Source of the DNA: Vagococcus carniphilus
Lineage (GTDB): Bacteria > Bacillota > Bacilli > Lactobacillales > Vagococcaceae
Direction: 5' to 3'
DNA: 64,000 nt
Assembly (NCBI RefSeq): GCF_014397115.1
Contig: NZ_CP060720.1
Coordinates: 760,001 to 824,000, forward strand
Below, one piece after another: positions 55,042 to 63,296 of this stretch (its first letter is position 1; every line of letters starts with the position of its first letter). Under the pieces are notes generated by a model. The model ran no database searches. It was given only the letters and a program-made list of their open reading frames with translations, and was not told where the DNA came from. The translations under genes and the position numbers were made by a program.

Positions 55042-55623
55042 TTAGTACCAACCATTACTCATCCAGAATGATTGAGCATTTTCCCATGAACCATAACGAT
55101 CTGCTACATATTGATCAGCAACGCGTTCTTGATTTTCTGGTGAATGATCTCCATTTAAGTAGTTTGGATCTAATTGGTAACGACCTACATGGTATCCGTT
55201 TGAAGCTGAGTAACTACCACCAGATTCTTTTTGAGCAATCCATTCTTTGGCACTAGAAGAGTTTCCAGTGTAAGCTTCTTGAGTTTGTTCTTGTTGTACT
55301 GGAGCAGCTTCTTGAACTGGTTCAGCAACGTATTCAACTTCATTGTTAGTAGCTTCTACTTGTTGAGGTGCAGCGACTGAAGGTGTTCCGTCAGTTTTGA
55401 TTGTTAATTCTTGTCCTACATGGATTAAGTTAATATCAGAAATTTTGTTGTCTTTTGCAATTTGGTCAACTAGGCTGTTGTTTCCTGCAAAGTTGTTAGA
55501 GATAGTAGATAAAGTATCTCCTGATTTTACTGTATATAAAGTGTCTGCAAGTGCGCTAGTTCCAAAGAATCCTAAACCTAATGCAATAGTTGTTCCGAAT
55601 AATACTGTTTTTAGTGATTTCAT
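55042..55623 (-). CDS. Secreted LysM protein with Apf/transglycosylase-like C-terminus
   Basis: A 193-residue secreted protein. It has a signal peptide (1-26, ending SALADTL) and one LysM domain (~28-73: YTVKSGDTLSTISNN). A Gln/Glu-rich linker leads to a C-terminal domain with AKEWIAQKESGGSY and GRYQLDPNYLNGDHS. This resembles the aggregation-promoting factor/SLT-like domain of Lactobacillales. It binds peptidoglycan and may cleave it or support cell separation. AAGGGG lies about 13 bases before the ATG. Its 5' leader is long and A+T-rich. Confidence 0.85.
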   Translation of the reverse strand: MKSLKTVLFGTTIALGLGFFGTSALADTLYTVKSGDTLSTISNNFAGNNSLVDQIAKDNKISDINLIHVGQELTIKTDGTPSVAAPQQVEATNNEVEYVAEPVQEAAPVQQEQTQEAYTGNSSSAKEWIAQKESGGSYSASNGYHVGRYQLDPNYLNGDHSPENQERVADQYVADRYGSWENAQSFWMSNGWY

Positions 55624-56128
55624 AAAAATAAAAATCCCCTTCTCATTTTAATAATTTTTTTTCGTTGCCATGGCTAGTGCCAACGACAAGACATACTTTA
55701 TCATCGAAAAATATTTCGTAGGTAAAGAAAATAGTTTAATTTCATTACAGGAAGCTTGATTTTGTAACAAAGGAACCGAATAAGAAATATTAAAAAATTC
55801 TAAAGTGAGAAAAAGTAAGTCTTTTTAATAAACGTCTACTTCAACGACTATTTTTATTTTTATGTATTTTAAACAAGTATCTTTTTAAATAAAGTAATTA
55901 TTTTTCCTGAATGTTTACTGAAAACTAAAGAAAGCTTGTCAATTATTTGCTCCTCATAAAACTGAATATTAAATTCATTTATTACGTCTATTACCAAAAA
56001 TTGGAAATGGAAATCTTTTTGTAGTCAAAAAAAAGATGGATTTTTTGTGAAATTAAGAAAAAAACAACTAAAAAAGCTTGATTTTCTTTCTAAATAGATA
56101 AAAAAATCTTACTTTGTTGATTTGTTTT
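55624..56128. other. Long A+T-rich intergenic region
   Basis: About 560 bases lie between the divergent LysM and nucleotidyltransferase genes. I see no credible reading frame. A small hairpin CGTTG...CAACG (55663-55685), containing GCCATGGC, lies in the LysM leader. The rest is A/T-rich with no recognisable riboswitch or repeat. The promoter at the right end is listed separately. Confidence 0.6.
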
Positions 56129-56157
56129 TAGACATCTGAACCAAATGTCTATATAAT
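56129..56157 (+). promoter_or_regulatory. Promoter with inverted repeat upstream of the nucleotidyltransferase gene
   Basis: TAGACA (56129-56134), 17 bases, TATAAT (56152-56157). AGACAT (56130-56135) and ATGTCT (56145-56150) form an inverted repeat overlapping the -35 and spacer, a plausible operator for a dimeric repressor. Confidence 0.65.
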
Positions 56158-56185
56158 AGTAGGAGAGTGAAAGGAAGTGAAACCT

Positions 56186-57034
56186 ATGCTAGTAGATTCT
56201 AATTTACCTGTAGATCGTGATCGATTAAAAAATAGATTAATTCGATTAGTCAAAGAAGATGAAGAAATTATTGGTTGTTTTTTCAGTGGTTCCATTGGAA
56301 AGCGCACAGAAGATTTCTATTCAGACATTGATGCACGAATTATAGTGAAAGATAACGTTAATTTAATGAGAAAGCAGCAAGAAGTGATTCGTTCTATTGG
56401 TGAGTACTTATTTGTTGAGACTTTTACAGAAGAATGCTCAGTCATCCATTATGCAACGTTTATTAAATTGAACTTATTTATTTATCGACCTAATATGTTA
56501 GAGCCAAGTGTTTTATTCAAACAAGTTGAAATAGTGAAAGATGATGGCTTCATCCAAGAGTTAGTTGATATATCTAATCAAATGGAGTATCGAATTACGC
56601 AAGAGGAATTCGATCAATTAGTTAATAAGTACTATGCATACTATTTTGAGTTGTATCGTACTTGGAAGCGAGAAGAATATAACTATTTAGAAGACTTAAC
56701 AATGGCTATCAAGCACAGTTTAGTTTCTATGTGGTATGTTTCAAAAGGTTATATGCCAAATAAGAATTTAGATTGGGCAAAATATGAAGGACGCAAAACA
56801 AAATTATCTCATTTAGAAACAAACTTTTTATTATCTTATACGCCATGCGAGGTAGATATGCTAGAAAGTTTTACGAAAAAAATGGAAATCTTAGTTCTTG
56901 AAGCAGCAGAAAAGATTGCGGCTTATAATAACCTTCAATTTTCAGTGGATACATATAAAAAAGTTCATCGACGAGTATCTTTTAAAGAGGAAAAAGAAGA
57001 AGAAATTGAAATAAAATCAGAGAAACTAATATAA
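56186..57034 (+). CDS. Nucleotidyltransferase domain protein
   Basis: A 282-residue protein with the polymerase-beta-type nucleotidyltransferase motif CFFSGSIGKRTEDFYSDIDARI: GS followed by DxD, the two metal ligands. The C-terminal half is helical, as in antibiotic nucleotidyltransferases of the lincosamide and aminoglycoside kinds. It may adenylate a small molecule. Resistance cannot be inferred from this alone. I use the ATG at 56186, after AAGGAAG, though GTG at 56177 is possible. The gene has a promoter overlapped by an inverted repeat and faces the Hachiman genes tail to tail. Confidence 0.7.
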   Translation: MLVDSNLPVDRDRLKNRLIRLVKEDEEIIGCFFSGSIGKRTEDFYSDIDARIIVKDNVNLMRKQQEVIRSIGEYLFVETFTEECSVIHYATFIKLNLFIYRPNMLEPSVLFKQVEIVKDDGFIQELVDISNQMEYRITQEEFDQLVNKYYAYYFELYRTWKREEYNYLEDLTMAIKHSLVSMWYVSKGYMPNKNLDWAKYEGRKTKLSHLETNFLLSYTPCEVDMLESFTKKMEILVLEAAEKIAAYNNLQFSVDTYKKVHRRVSFKEEKEEEIEIKSEKLI

Positions 57035-57152
57035 AAATAGGGTTCTATAAATCTATTTAATAGAAGAATTTGAAAATTCAAAACGGAAGTATTAACAACT
57101 GTAAACACGAATAGAGAGATTAAATAAATAAAATAGATTCGCCTATACTCAA

Positions 57153-57181
57153 AAAAGACCTTCATTATCGAAGGTCTTTTT
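57153..57181. terminator. Bidirectional terminator between the nucleotidyltransferase gene and hamB
   Basis: AAAAGACCTTC pairs perfectly with GAAGGTCTTTT around a short loop, with A and T tracts outside. Confidence 0.9.
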
Positions 57182-57207
57182 GTTACTAACATTCTGATTA
57201 TATTTCG

Positions 57208-59379
57208 CTATTTTATAGCTTGAAAAAGTAATTTTTTCTCATATTCAATTAGGTTCTGTGATATACTTTGAAAGTTTATTTTTATGTAAAAAATTATCTC
57301 TTCTTCACTTTTAAGGTATTCTGGAATTGTTTTTGAGATACTTCTAATAGCACTCGTGGGCACTCCAAAATCTATTAGCATTCTCAACCGGTCATCAACT
57401 TGTTCATTTTCAAGTCTAGCAGAAAAATAAGAGTAATCTCCAAAAGGTAGCAAATGTTGACTATAAACATATTCTTGAATTGTTCTAAGAACATTAAGTA
57501 ATTTAGGAATCTTATACCCAGCATCTTTTCTAGTAAAACGCAGTATTTCTCTAATTGCTTTTTCTTTAATTTTTTTCTTTATTACAGGGATATTATCTGA
57601 ATTTACATCCTTTTTCTTCTTTTTCATTTTTTTAATCTCTTCATTGAATAAATAATTTTCATGTTCGCTAATTACTTTTTTTAATGATACAGAATTTATC
57701 ATATTTAGAGATCTAGCCGCTAACATATTTGTATATTTTTCAGTTATATTTTCCGACTCTAAAAACCGATATATTAAATATAAAGATTCTGACAATTGTA
57801 GATAATCTGGAATACCGCTCCAAATTAGTGTGGGCATCAAAGATTGATAATTGTCTTCAATATATCTATATAGCTTTTTTTGGCCATCGATATTAATAAC
57901 ATTCTTTTTGAACAATGTCATTAAATCTTCAGGAATGTCTTTCTTTATATTATCTACTCGATCTATATGCTCTTCTTTTATGTCATCGTCTAGATTGATT
58001 AAAACTTCATCTGAAATTTCTTTTTGCTCTACAAAAGGGACATCTATTTTAAAATCTTCTTCAGTTGGAATTTCACCGAAAATAAATACATCACCAGTAA
58101 AAAATTTATTCATTCTTCCTGCTCGTCCTTTAATGTTAGAGTAATCAAAAAAGTCAATTTGTGTTTTTGCTTTCATTGTTTCAAAAATGAACATTGTTTT
58201 AGCAGAAGTATTGACGCCCTCTATCAGTGAAGTTGTCACAAATAGTACATCTAAAATTTTTTCTTCAAAATATTCTAATTGACTTGTGACTACATGCCTT
58301 GGAAGTTCGCCATTGTGAACTCCTATTCTAGAGTTGAGAAGCCTTTTTAAGTCCCAGTCTTCAGAAATATTATTATCAATCCATTCTGTGAGTGGAGGAT
58401 CAATTTGTTTTCTTATAAGGTTATTTTTGCAAAGAAATTCTTTATATTCGTTTGCTAAAGAATATGCTTTATATGGTGAGGACATATAGACGAGTGATGG
58501 TTCTTTCCTTTCAGTAAGCATTTTGAAAAGTATATTTTTCTTTTCTTTATTATTTTTAAACCTTACCTCTTGAATATTTGTGTTAACCAGTGAATAGTCT
58601 GTTCTTAAAAAGTCAATGTCGTATTTATTAATAAAATCATTAGAAAGGGCATCAATTGAAGGGGTTAAGAACAAAGCTTGAGGTCCACTAGAAAGTATTT
58701 TATGTATGGCTATATTTAGAACATCAATTCGTTCATCCCCTCGCCTGTTACTTACTTTATAGAATTCATCAACTATGAAGAAGTCAACTACCGGCAGATT
58801 TTCATATTCAAGGACTCGTTCTGCAGTGAGGATAAATATATTTTGTTCTCTTGGTTCTTGTAATGTATTTACTACAAGGTTGTAATTACTATACTTACTC
58901 ATCTTTCTTCTTGTCTCATCTATTAAAGCAAGTGTTGGTTGGATGATTAGTATGTTATTGAATGCATTCCGAGCTACTATTTCTTCAATTAACAGACTTT
59001 TTCCAAAGCTTGTGGGAGCACTAACAGCTACATTTTTTCCTTTATAAATTTTTTGCTCAATAATCTTTTGTTTAGTATGAAAGAATACTCCTTCTAGATG
59101 CTCAGATTTATACCATTGCTTCCGTATTTTTGCCTGTATGCCAAGTGATGTTTCATCTTTATCACTAAGGTATGGATAAAAACCAGCACGCTCAATTAAA
59201 TCCATCCAAATTGATTTACTTTGAGCGTTCACATTATCCCATATTTCAAGTACATGAATAATGATTCTTCGAGCTTCATCATCATCTACTTTAGAAGATA
59301 CATATTTTGCCAATTTAAAACTATCCTCGATAGATTCTAGCTTATTAATTTTTAAAATTTCTTGAACTTCAACTTTCAT
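57208..59379 (-). CDS. hamB: Hachiman defence helicase HamB
   Basis: A 723-residue SF2 helicase of the Ski2-like kind. Walker A is APTSFGKS (121-128), motif Ib TAERVL (185-190), motif II DEFY in FFIVDEFYK (204-207), a GVHNGELPR element (353-361), LFVTTSLIEGVNTS (379-392) and motif VI GRAGR (418-422). The last ~290 residues are helical and family-specific. HamB is known to sense aberrant DNA and activate the HamA nuclease in the Hachiman anti-phage system. The ATG directly follows the hamA stop; its ribosome site is coded by the last hamA codons, so the two are coupled. Confidence 0.85.
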   Translation of the reverse strand: MKVEVQEILKINKLESIEDSFKLAKYVSSKVDDDEARRIIIHVLEIWDNVNAQSKSIWMDLIERAGFYPYLSDKDETSLGIQAKIRKQWYKSEHLEGVFFHTKQKIIEQKIYKGKNVAVSAPTSFGKSLLIEEIVARNAFNNILIIQPTLALIDETRRKMSKYSNYNLVVNTLQEPREQNIFILTAERVLEYENLPVVDFFIVDEFYKVSNRRGDERIDVLNIAIHKILSSGPQALFLTPSIDALSNDFINKYDIDFLRTDYSLVNTNIQEVRFKNNKEKKNILFKMLTERKEPSLVYMSSPYKAYSLANEYKEFLCKNNLIRKQIDPPLTEWIDNNISEDWDLKRLLNSRIGVHNGELPRHVVTSQLEYFEEKILDVLFVTTSLIEGVNTSAKTMFIFETMKAKTQIDFFDYSNIKGRAGRMNKFFTGDVFIFGEIPTEEDFKIDVPFVEQKEISDEVLINLDDDIKEEHIDRVDNIKKDIPEDLMTLFKKNVINIDGQKKLYRYIEDNYQSLMPTLIWSGIPDYLQLSESLYLIYRFLESENITEKYTNMLAARSLNMINSVSLKKVISEHENYLFNEEIKKMKKKKKDVNSDNIPVIKKKIKEKAIREILRFTRKDAGYKIPKLLNVLRTIQEYVYSQHLLPFGDYSYFSARLENEQVDDRLRMLIDFGVPTSAIRSISKTIPEYLKSEEEIIFYIKINFQSISQNLIEYEKKLLFQAIK

Positions 59380-60297
59380 TTATATCTGTTGTCCTCCTAA
59401 TAGTTTTAAATGCAAAGATTTTACAAATTCAGTTTTGTTCTTTACGGGCAATAAGAAAAGATAAACATTTAAATGATTTCTCCAAGGATGTTTTTCTTTT
59501 CCAGCATTTAAACTATCCATCATTTTTTGTCCTTCAATTTTTAATTTTTCTAAGAATAAATCTTCTGATGGATCAACTTGATTTATACAATCGCTAGAAT
59601 AGCCAGCAAATAATGCAATCTTAATATTTGCAAGTTTATCTAAGCACTTTGTCTCGGGTGCTATTAATTCTTTTATGAAATCATCATCTTCTCCATCGTC
59701 ATCTTGGACTCGATTAGAGATAATTGTAAATTCAGAATGAAAAAAATCTGTTTGAAAGTGACCTTTGAGGTCATTGATTAACTCATAGATTGCTTTGTAA
59801 CCATCTTTATAGAGTTTAGATTCACCAAGCCATAGATTTCTTTTTTCGGAATCGACATGTACGGCATCAAACCCATGGGGAGCTAGGCTTAAGCTATCTT
59901 TAAAATAAATTTTTGATATCAAAGCATCTGCGTCAAAATATTCATGAAGTAGGTGATATAATATTAATTCGCCAAATTCTCCTCTTTTTATGTATTTATC
60001 CTCTACATCAAGATTACCTGTATAGTATTCTCTAGCTTCTTGAATTTCAGGTATACTATAGATTTTCTCCATAGCTTCTCTGACTATAGGAATTATACTA
60101 TCTCCATCTTTTAGTCGTTTCTCTACTTGATGCTTTCCAAAAGCAAAATTAGGAATATTGTTAAAAAGTTCATTATAAAATTTATTTTCCATTTGCTTCA
60201 TACTACCAGAATCATCGATATCATAGTCGATATGAAAAATATGAAGACTTTGTTCATGATTGGGAGTGTGAATTGTTGACTTGTTGCTCAATTTCAT
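59380..60297 (-). CDS. hamA: Hachiman defence nuclease HamA (DUF1837)
   Basis: A 305-residue protein of the DUF1837/HamA family. The core reads KRGEFGELILYHLLHEYF, then SKIYFKD, then APHGFDAVHV, then LGESKLYKDG. Asp144, Glu159 and Lys161 form a D...ExK nuclease centre like PD-(D/E)xK enzymes. In Hachiman, HamA is held by HamB and degrades DNA when the helicase detects damage or phage DNA, stopping phage spread. GGAGG is only 2 bases before the ATG but 8 before a TTG at codon 3 (60291), which may be the real start. It is directly followed by hamB. Confidence 0.87.
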   Translation of the reverse strand: MKLSNKSTIHTPNHEQSLHIFHIDYDIDDSGSMKQMENKFYNELFNNIPNFAFGKHQVEKRLKDGDSIIPIVREAMEKIYSIPEIQEAREYYTGNLDVEDKYIKRGEFGELILYHLLHEYFDADALISKIYFKDSLSLAPHGFDAVHVDSEKRNLWLGESKLYKDGYKAIYELINDLKGHFQTDFFHSEFTIISNRVQDDDGEDDDFIKELIAPETKCLDKLANIKIALFAGYSSDCINQVDPSEDLFLEKLKIEGQKMMDSLNAGKEKHPWRNHLNVYLFLLPVKNKTEFVKSLHLKLLGGQQI

Positions 60298-60691
60298 ATC
60301 CTCCTTATATTATTTTGCAATTGTTTATATATATACATATTATCATAATTGTAGATTTATTTACGACTATCATCTTACAAATAGTAAATTACTCCAATGA
60401 CTATCACTCATAAGACGTAGGATAAGTGAAAAATTGAACAATTAATTTAAGAACACGATGCCTAAAAAACTAATAAATCTAATCACTATAAGCTTTTTTA
60501 ACGTTTTGTTTAGGCATTTTTTCGTTTAATCTTATCATAAATAATTAAGACTAAAATAATATACGAAGGTTTTTGCTACGAAAAATAGCAGAAAAAGAAT
60601 TGAAAAACGGTACTGTTTTTGTAAGCAAAATATTATGGTAAATGAAATAAATCGAGTATACTCTAACTAATAAAAAGTAAGGAGTGTTTTT
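60298..60691. other. Intergenic region upstream of hamA
   Basis: About 395 bases without a credible gene. It holds a plus-strand promoter-like pair, TTGCAA (60315-60320), 17 bases, TATTAT (60338-60343). A hairpin ATGCCTAAA (60458-60466) with TTTAGGCAT (60509-60517) ends in a T-run. Together they could make a short plus-strand RNA of ~170 bases. The remainder is A+T-rich. Confidence 0.5.
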
Positions 60692-61531
60692 ATGACGACA
60701 ATGACATTAGGCAAAGTCTCATTAAGAGTAAATGATTTAGTGAAACAAAAGAATTTTTACCAAGAAGTAATTGGCTTACATATAATAGAAGAAACTTCAC
60801 AAAAAGTTGAGTTAGGTATTAAGGAAACAGGCGAGGTATTAGTTTCTTTAGTAACTTCTTCGAAAGGCTATCAATCCGAAAAAACAACCGGTTTATATCA
60901 CCTAGCTTTACTACTCCCATCAAGAATAGATTTAAGTGGTTTTTTACGCCATTTAATTGAAATCAAAGCACCACTAATTGGAGCAGCTGATCACGGATAT
61001 AGCGAAGCAATTTATTTAGAAGATTTAGAAGGAAATGGAATCGAAATTTATGCGGACAAATCTTTAGATAAATGGGATATTCAGACTGATGGGAAAATTA
61101 AAGGCGTGACACTTGAGTTAGATGCAGAGGATCTTTTTAGTTTAACGGATCAATCAATTAAAAAAATGCCTATTGGAACAAAAATGGGACATGTTCATTT
61201 GAGTGTGGCAGATTTTAAAGCCAATGAACAGTTTTATGGTAAGACTTTAAATTTCCAATTAACAGATGACTTGGGAGGTCATGCGAGATTCTTTTCAGTT
61301 GATGGCTACCATCATCATATTGGGGTCAATAACTGGCAAGGAATCGGCATTAAAAAAAGAGAAGACCATTATCTTGGTTTAGATTACTATCAAATGATTT
61401 GGGAAAAGGAATCATTTGAACAATTAAAAGCTCATTTAAAGCAGCAAGAAGTAGATTTTTTTGAAGTAAATGATCAAGAATTTCATTTAGTAGATCCAAA
61501 TGGTATTTTAATTCAAATGCATGTAAACTAA
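60692..61531 (+). CDS. VOC family (glyoxalase/bleomycin resistance) protein
   Basis: A 279-residue protein with two tandem VOC modules, the CatE-like (extradiol dioxygenase-like) layout. Module one: GKVSLRVNDLVKQKNFYQ and GLYHLALLLPS. Module two: GHVHLSVADFKANEQFY and YHHHIGVNNW (metal His residues), ending HLVDPNGILIQMHV. Such enzymes use a divalent metal to open rings or modify quinones or thiols. The substrate is unknown. AAGGAG precedes the ATG. It is tail to tail with nox and shares a hairpin. Confidence 0.85.
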   Translation: MTTMTLGKVSLRVNDLVKQKNFYQEVIGLHIIEETSQKVELGIKETGEVLVSLVTSSKGYQSEKTTGLYHLALLLPSRIDLSGFLRHLIEIKAPLIGAADHGYSEAIYLEDLEGNGIEIYADKSLDKWDIQTDGKIKGVTLELDAEDLFSLTDQSIKKMPIGTKMGHVHLSVADFKANEQFYGKTLNFQLTDDLGGHARFFSVDGYHHHIGVNNWQGIGIKKREDHYLGLDYYQMIWEKESFEQLKAHLKQQEVDFFEVNDQEFHLVDPNGILIQMHVN

Positions 61532-61536
61532 AAAGA

Positions 61537-61580
61537 GAGAGACGATTGTTTAAGTCTCAAAACTTAAATTATCGTCTCTC
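61537..61580. terminator. Hairpin between the VOC gene and nox
   Basis: GAGAGACGAT pairs perfectly with ATCGTCTCTC, with an inner TTTAAGT/ACTTAAA, between convergent genes. The T-runs are weak. Confidence 0.7.
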
Positions 61581-61587
61581 ATTAATT

Positions 61588-62925
61588 TTATTTTTTCATT
61601 GCTTCTTGAGCAAGTAAGTTTAAGTAGTTCCAAGGACGATCAAAATGTGGTTGGAAGAAGAAATCACATAAAGCTAAATCTTCGACAGTCATATTATTTT
61701 GAATCGCAAGAGATAATGTATTAGCTGATTGAGTAATATCGTATTTAGACATTAATTGTCCACCGATAATACGTTTTGTGCCTTTTTCAAAAACTAATTG
61801 CATCATCACTTTTTCAGTTGTTGGCATGAATTCTGGACGGTAGTTATCTTCAAAGTAAACATAATCTGCATCGATATTATTTAATTTAGCATTTTCGATA
61901 GTCATACCTGTTGAACCAATTTTCCAACCAAATAAGTAAAGACCTGAAGTTCCTTGAGTTCCTCTGTAAGCAAGTGTATCGCCTTTAATGTTAGCACCAA
62001 CTAATAATCCTTGACGAACAGCATTAGTTGCTAAAGGAATATAGCTGTGACTCTTAGTTGGATTGTAATGAACAACCGCACAGTCACCAGCTGCAAAAAT
62101 ATCAGGGTTACTTGTTTTCATGTATTCATCTACAACGATAGCTCCATTTGGTAACATCTCTACTTTATCTTTAAGTAATTCAGTAGATGGAGTGAAACCA
62201 ACACACATGATAACCATATCAGCATCAAATGATTGGCTACTTGTATGAACTTTAGAAACTTTACCAGAAGCGTCAGCATCAAATGATTGAACATTTTCGC
62301 CAAGTGCAAAGTTAACGCCACGATTTTTTAATTCTTCTTCTAACTTATCAGTAAATGGTTTGTCTAAGTACTTGTTTAAAATACGGTCCAATCCATCGAT
62401 TAAAGTCACTTCTTTACCTGATTCTACGAAAGCTTCCACTAATTCAATACCAATATAACCGCCACCAACAACCACTATTTTTTTAGCTGATTGAGATTTA
62501 GCAATGATTTCATTCGCTTGATTGAAGTTTTTACATAATAAAATATTTTCGTAACGGATACCAGGAATTGGTGGGATGATTGGCCAAGAACCAGTTGTCA
62601 TTACTAATTTATCATAATTGACAGTTTCAACTTCCCCTGTATTTAGGTTTCCAGCAGTAATTGTTTTACTATCTGTATCGATACGAGTTACCGCATGCTC
62701 CATTTTTAATGTTGCTCCTAAAGAAGCAAGCTCTTGGGGATTAGAATAGAATAAGTCTTGAGCATTTTTTACAACGCCTCCAACATAAAGAGCAATCCCG
62801 CATGATAAGAAGGAAACATTATCGTTTCTTTCATAAACTAGCACCTCAGCATCTGGGTGAGTAGTAAGAATCTTTTTAACCGCTGACGTTCCAGCGTGAG
62901 TACAACCAACAACAACAACTTTCAT
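61588..62925 (-). CDS. nox: Water-forming NADH oxidase
   Basis: A 445-residue flavoprotein reducing O2 to water with NADH. The FAD site is VVVVGCTHAGTSAV (conserved His10) and the redox Cys42 is in FLSCGIALY. The NADH site VVVGGGYIGIELVEAF and the second FAD segment FAAGDCAVVHYNP follow. The C-terminal dimer domain ends HFDRPWNYLN. It closely matches enterococcal Nox-2 and differs from NADH peroxidase in overall sequence. It regenerates NAD+ and detoxifies oxygen. It is monocistronic. Confidence 0.95.
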   Translation of the reverse strand: MKVVVVGCTHAGTSAVKKILTTHPDAEVLVYERNDNVSFLSCGIALYVGGVVKNAQDLFYSNPQELASLGATLKMEHAVTRIDTDSKTITAGNLNTGEVETVNYDKLVMTTGSWPIIPPIPGIRYENILLCKNFNQANEIIAKSQSAKKIVVVGGGYIGIELVEAFVESGKEVTLIDGLDRILNKYLDKPFTDKLEEELKNRGVNFALGENVQSFDADASGKVSKVHTSSQSFDADMVIMCVGFTPSTELLKDKVEMLPNGAIVVDEYMKTSNPDIFAAGDCAVVHYNPTKSHSYIPLATNAVRQGLLVGANIKGDTLAYRGTQGTSGLYLFGWKIGSTGMTIENAKLNNIDADYVYFEDNYRPEFMPTTEKVMMQLVFEKGTKRIIGGQLMSKYDITQSANTLSLAIQNNMTVEDLALCDFFFQPHFDRPWNYLNLLAQEAMKK

Positions 62926-63178
62926 TATTAGTCAGTCCTTTCAAAATAATTTTGTCACAATTCTATTAGTTATATTCTACCATTTTACCTATGACAAGAG
63001 TAAATATATCAGAGACAAGCACAAAGAACGATTTATTTGCTTGTGATGAATAGTGATAAAAAGATTATTTTTTGAACGGTTTTATCTCTGTTTGTGAAAT
63101 TTAAAACCAATAGTAACAGGTTATGAGTGAGATAGTGATCAAACATCTAAAAATGATTTTTTTGTGAATTGAAAAAAA
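62926..63178. other. Divergent intergenic region of nox and the PTS gene
   Basis: This holds the upstream region of nox. TTGTGA half-sites, possibly for Rex, are seen but no full TTGTGA-n6-TCACAA. No gene is visible. The control elements of the PTS gene at the right end are listed separately. Confidence 0.5.
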
Positions 63179-63204
63179 TATCATAAAAAAATTTTTTTAT
63201 GATA
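63179..63204. promoter_or_regulatory. Perfect 26-bp palindrome
   Basis: TATCATAAAAAAA meets TTTTTTTATGATA with no loop, a perfect inverted repeat just upstream of the cre site. It could be an operator or a bidirectional terminator. A long A7T7 core also favours DNA bending. Confidence 0.6.
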
Positions 63205-63210
63205 CTAAAA

Positions 63211-63258
63211 TCAAAACGGTTACAAAGCATATCAATTGAAAAAAATTTTTGCTATTAT
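63211..63258 (+). promoter_or_regulatory. cre site and promoter of the PTS gene
   Basis: TCAAAACGGTTACA (63211-63224) matches cre with one mismatch. An extended -10, TG-C-TATTAT (63250-63258), follows with a weak -35. Catabolite control by CcpA is likely for a fructose-type PTS. Confidence 0.6.
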
Positions 63259-63296
63259 TTGGTCAGAGCTCAAAAACTAAGGGGAGTGGAAAATAA

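Noticed and set aside
57851-58144. Plus-strand frames opposite hamB
   Set aside because: Shadow frames of the helicase; no ribosome site and no motif.
62930-63100. A Rex operator for nox
   Set aside because: Only TTGTGA half-sites are present; no TTGTGA-n6-TCACAA arrangement.
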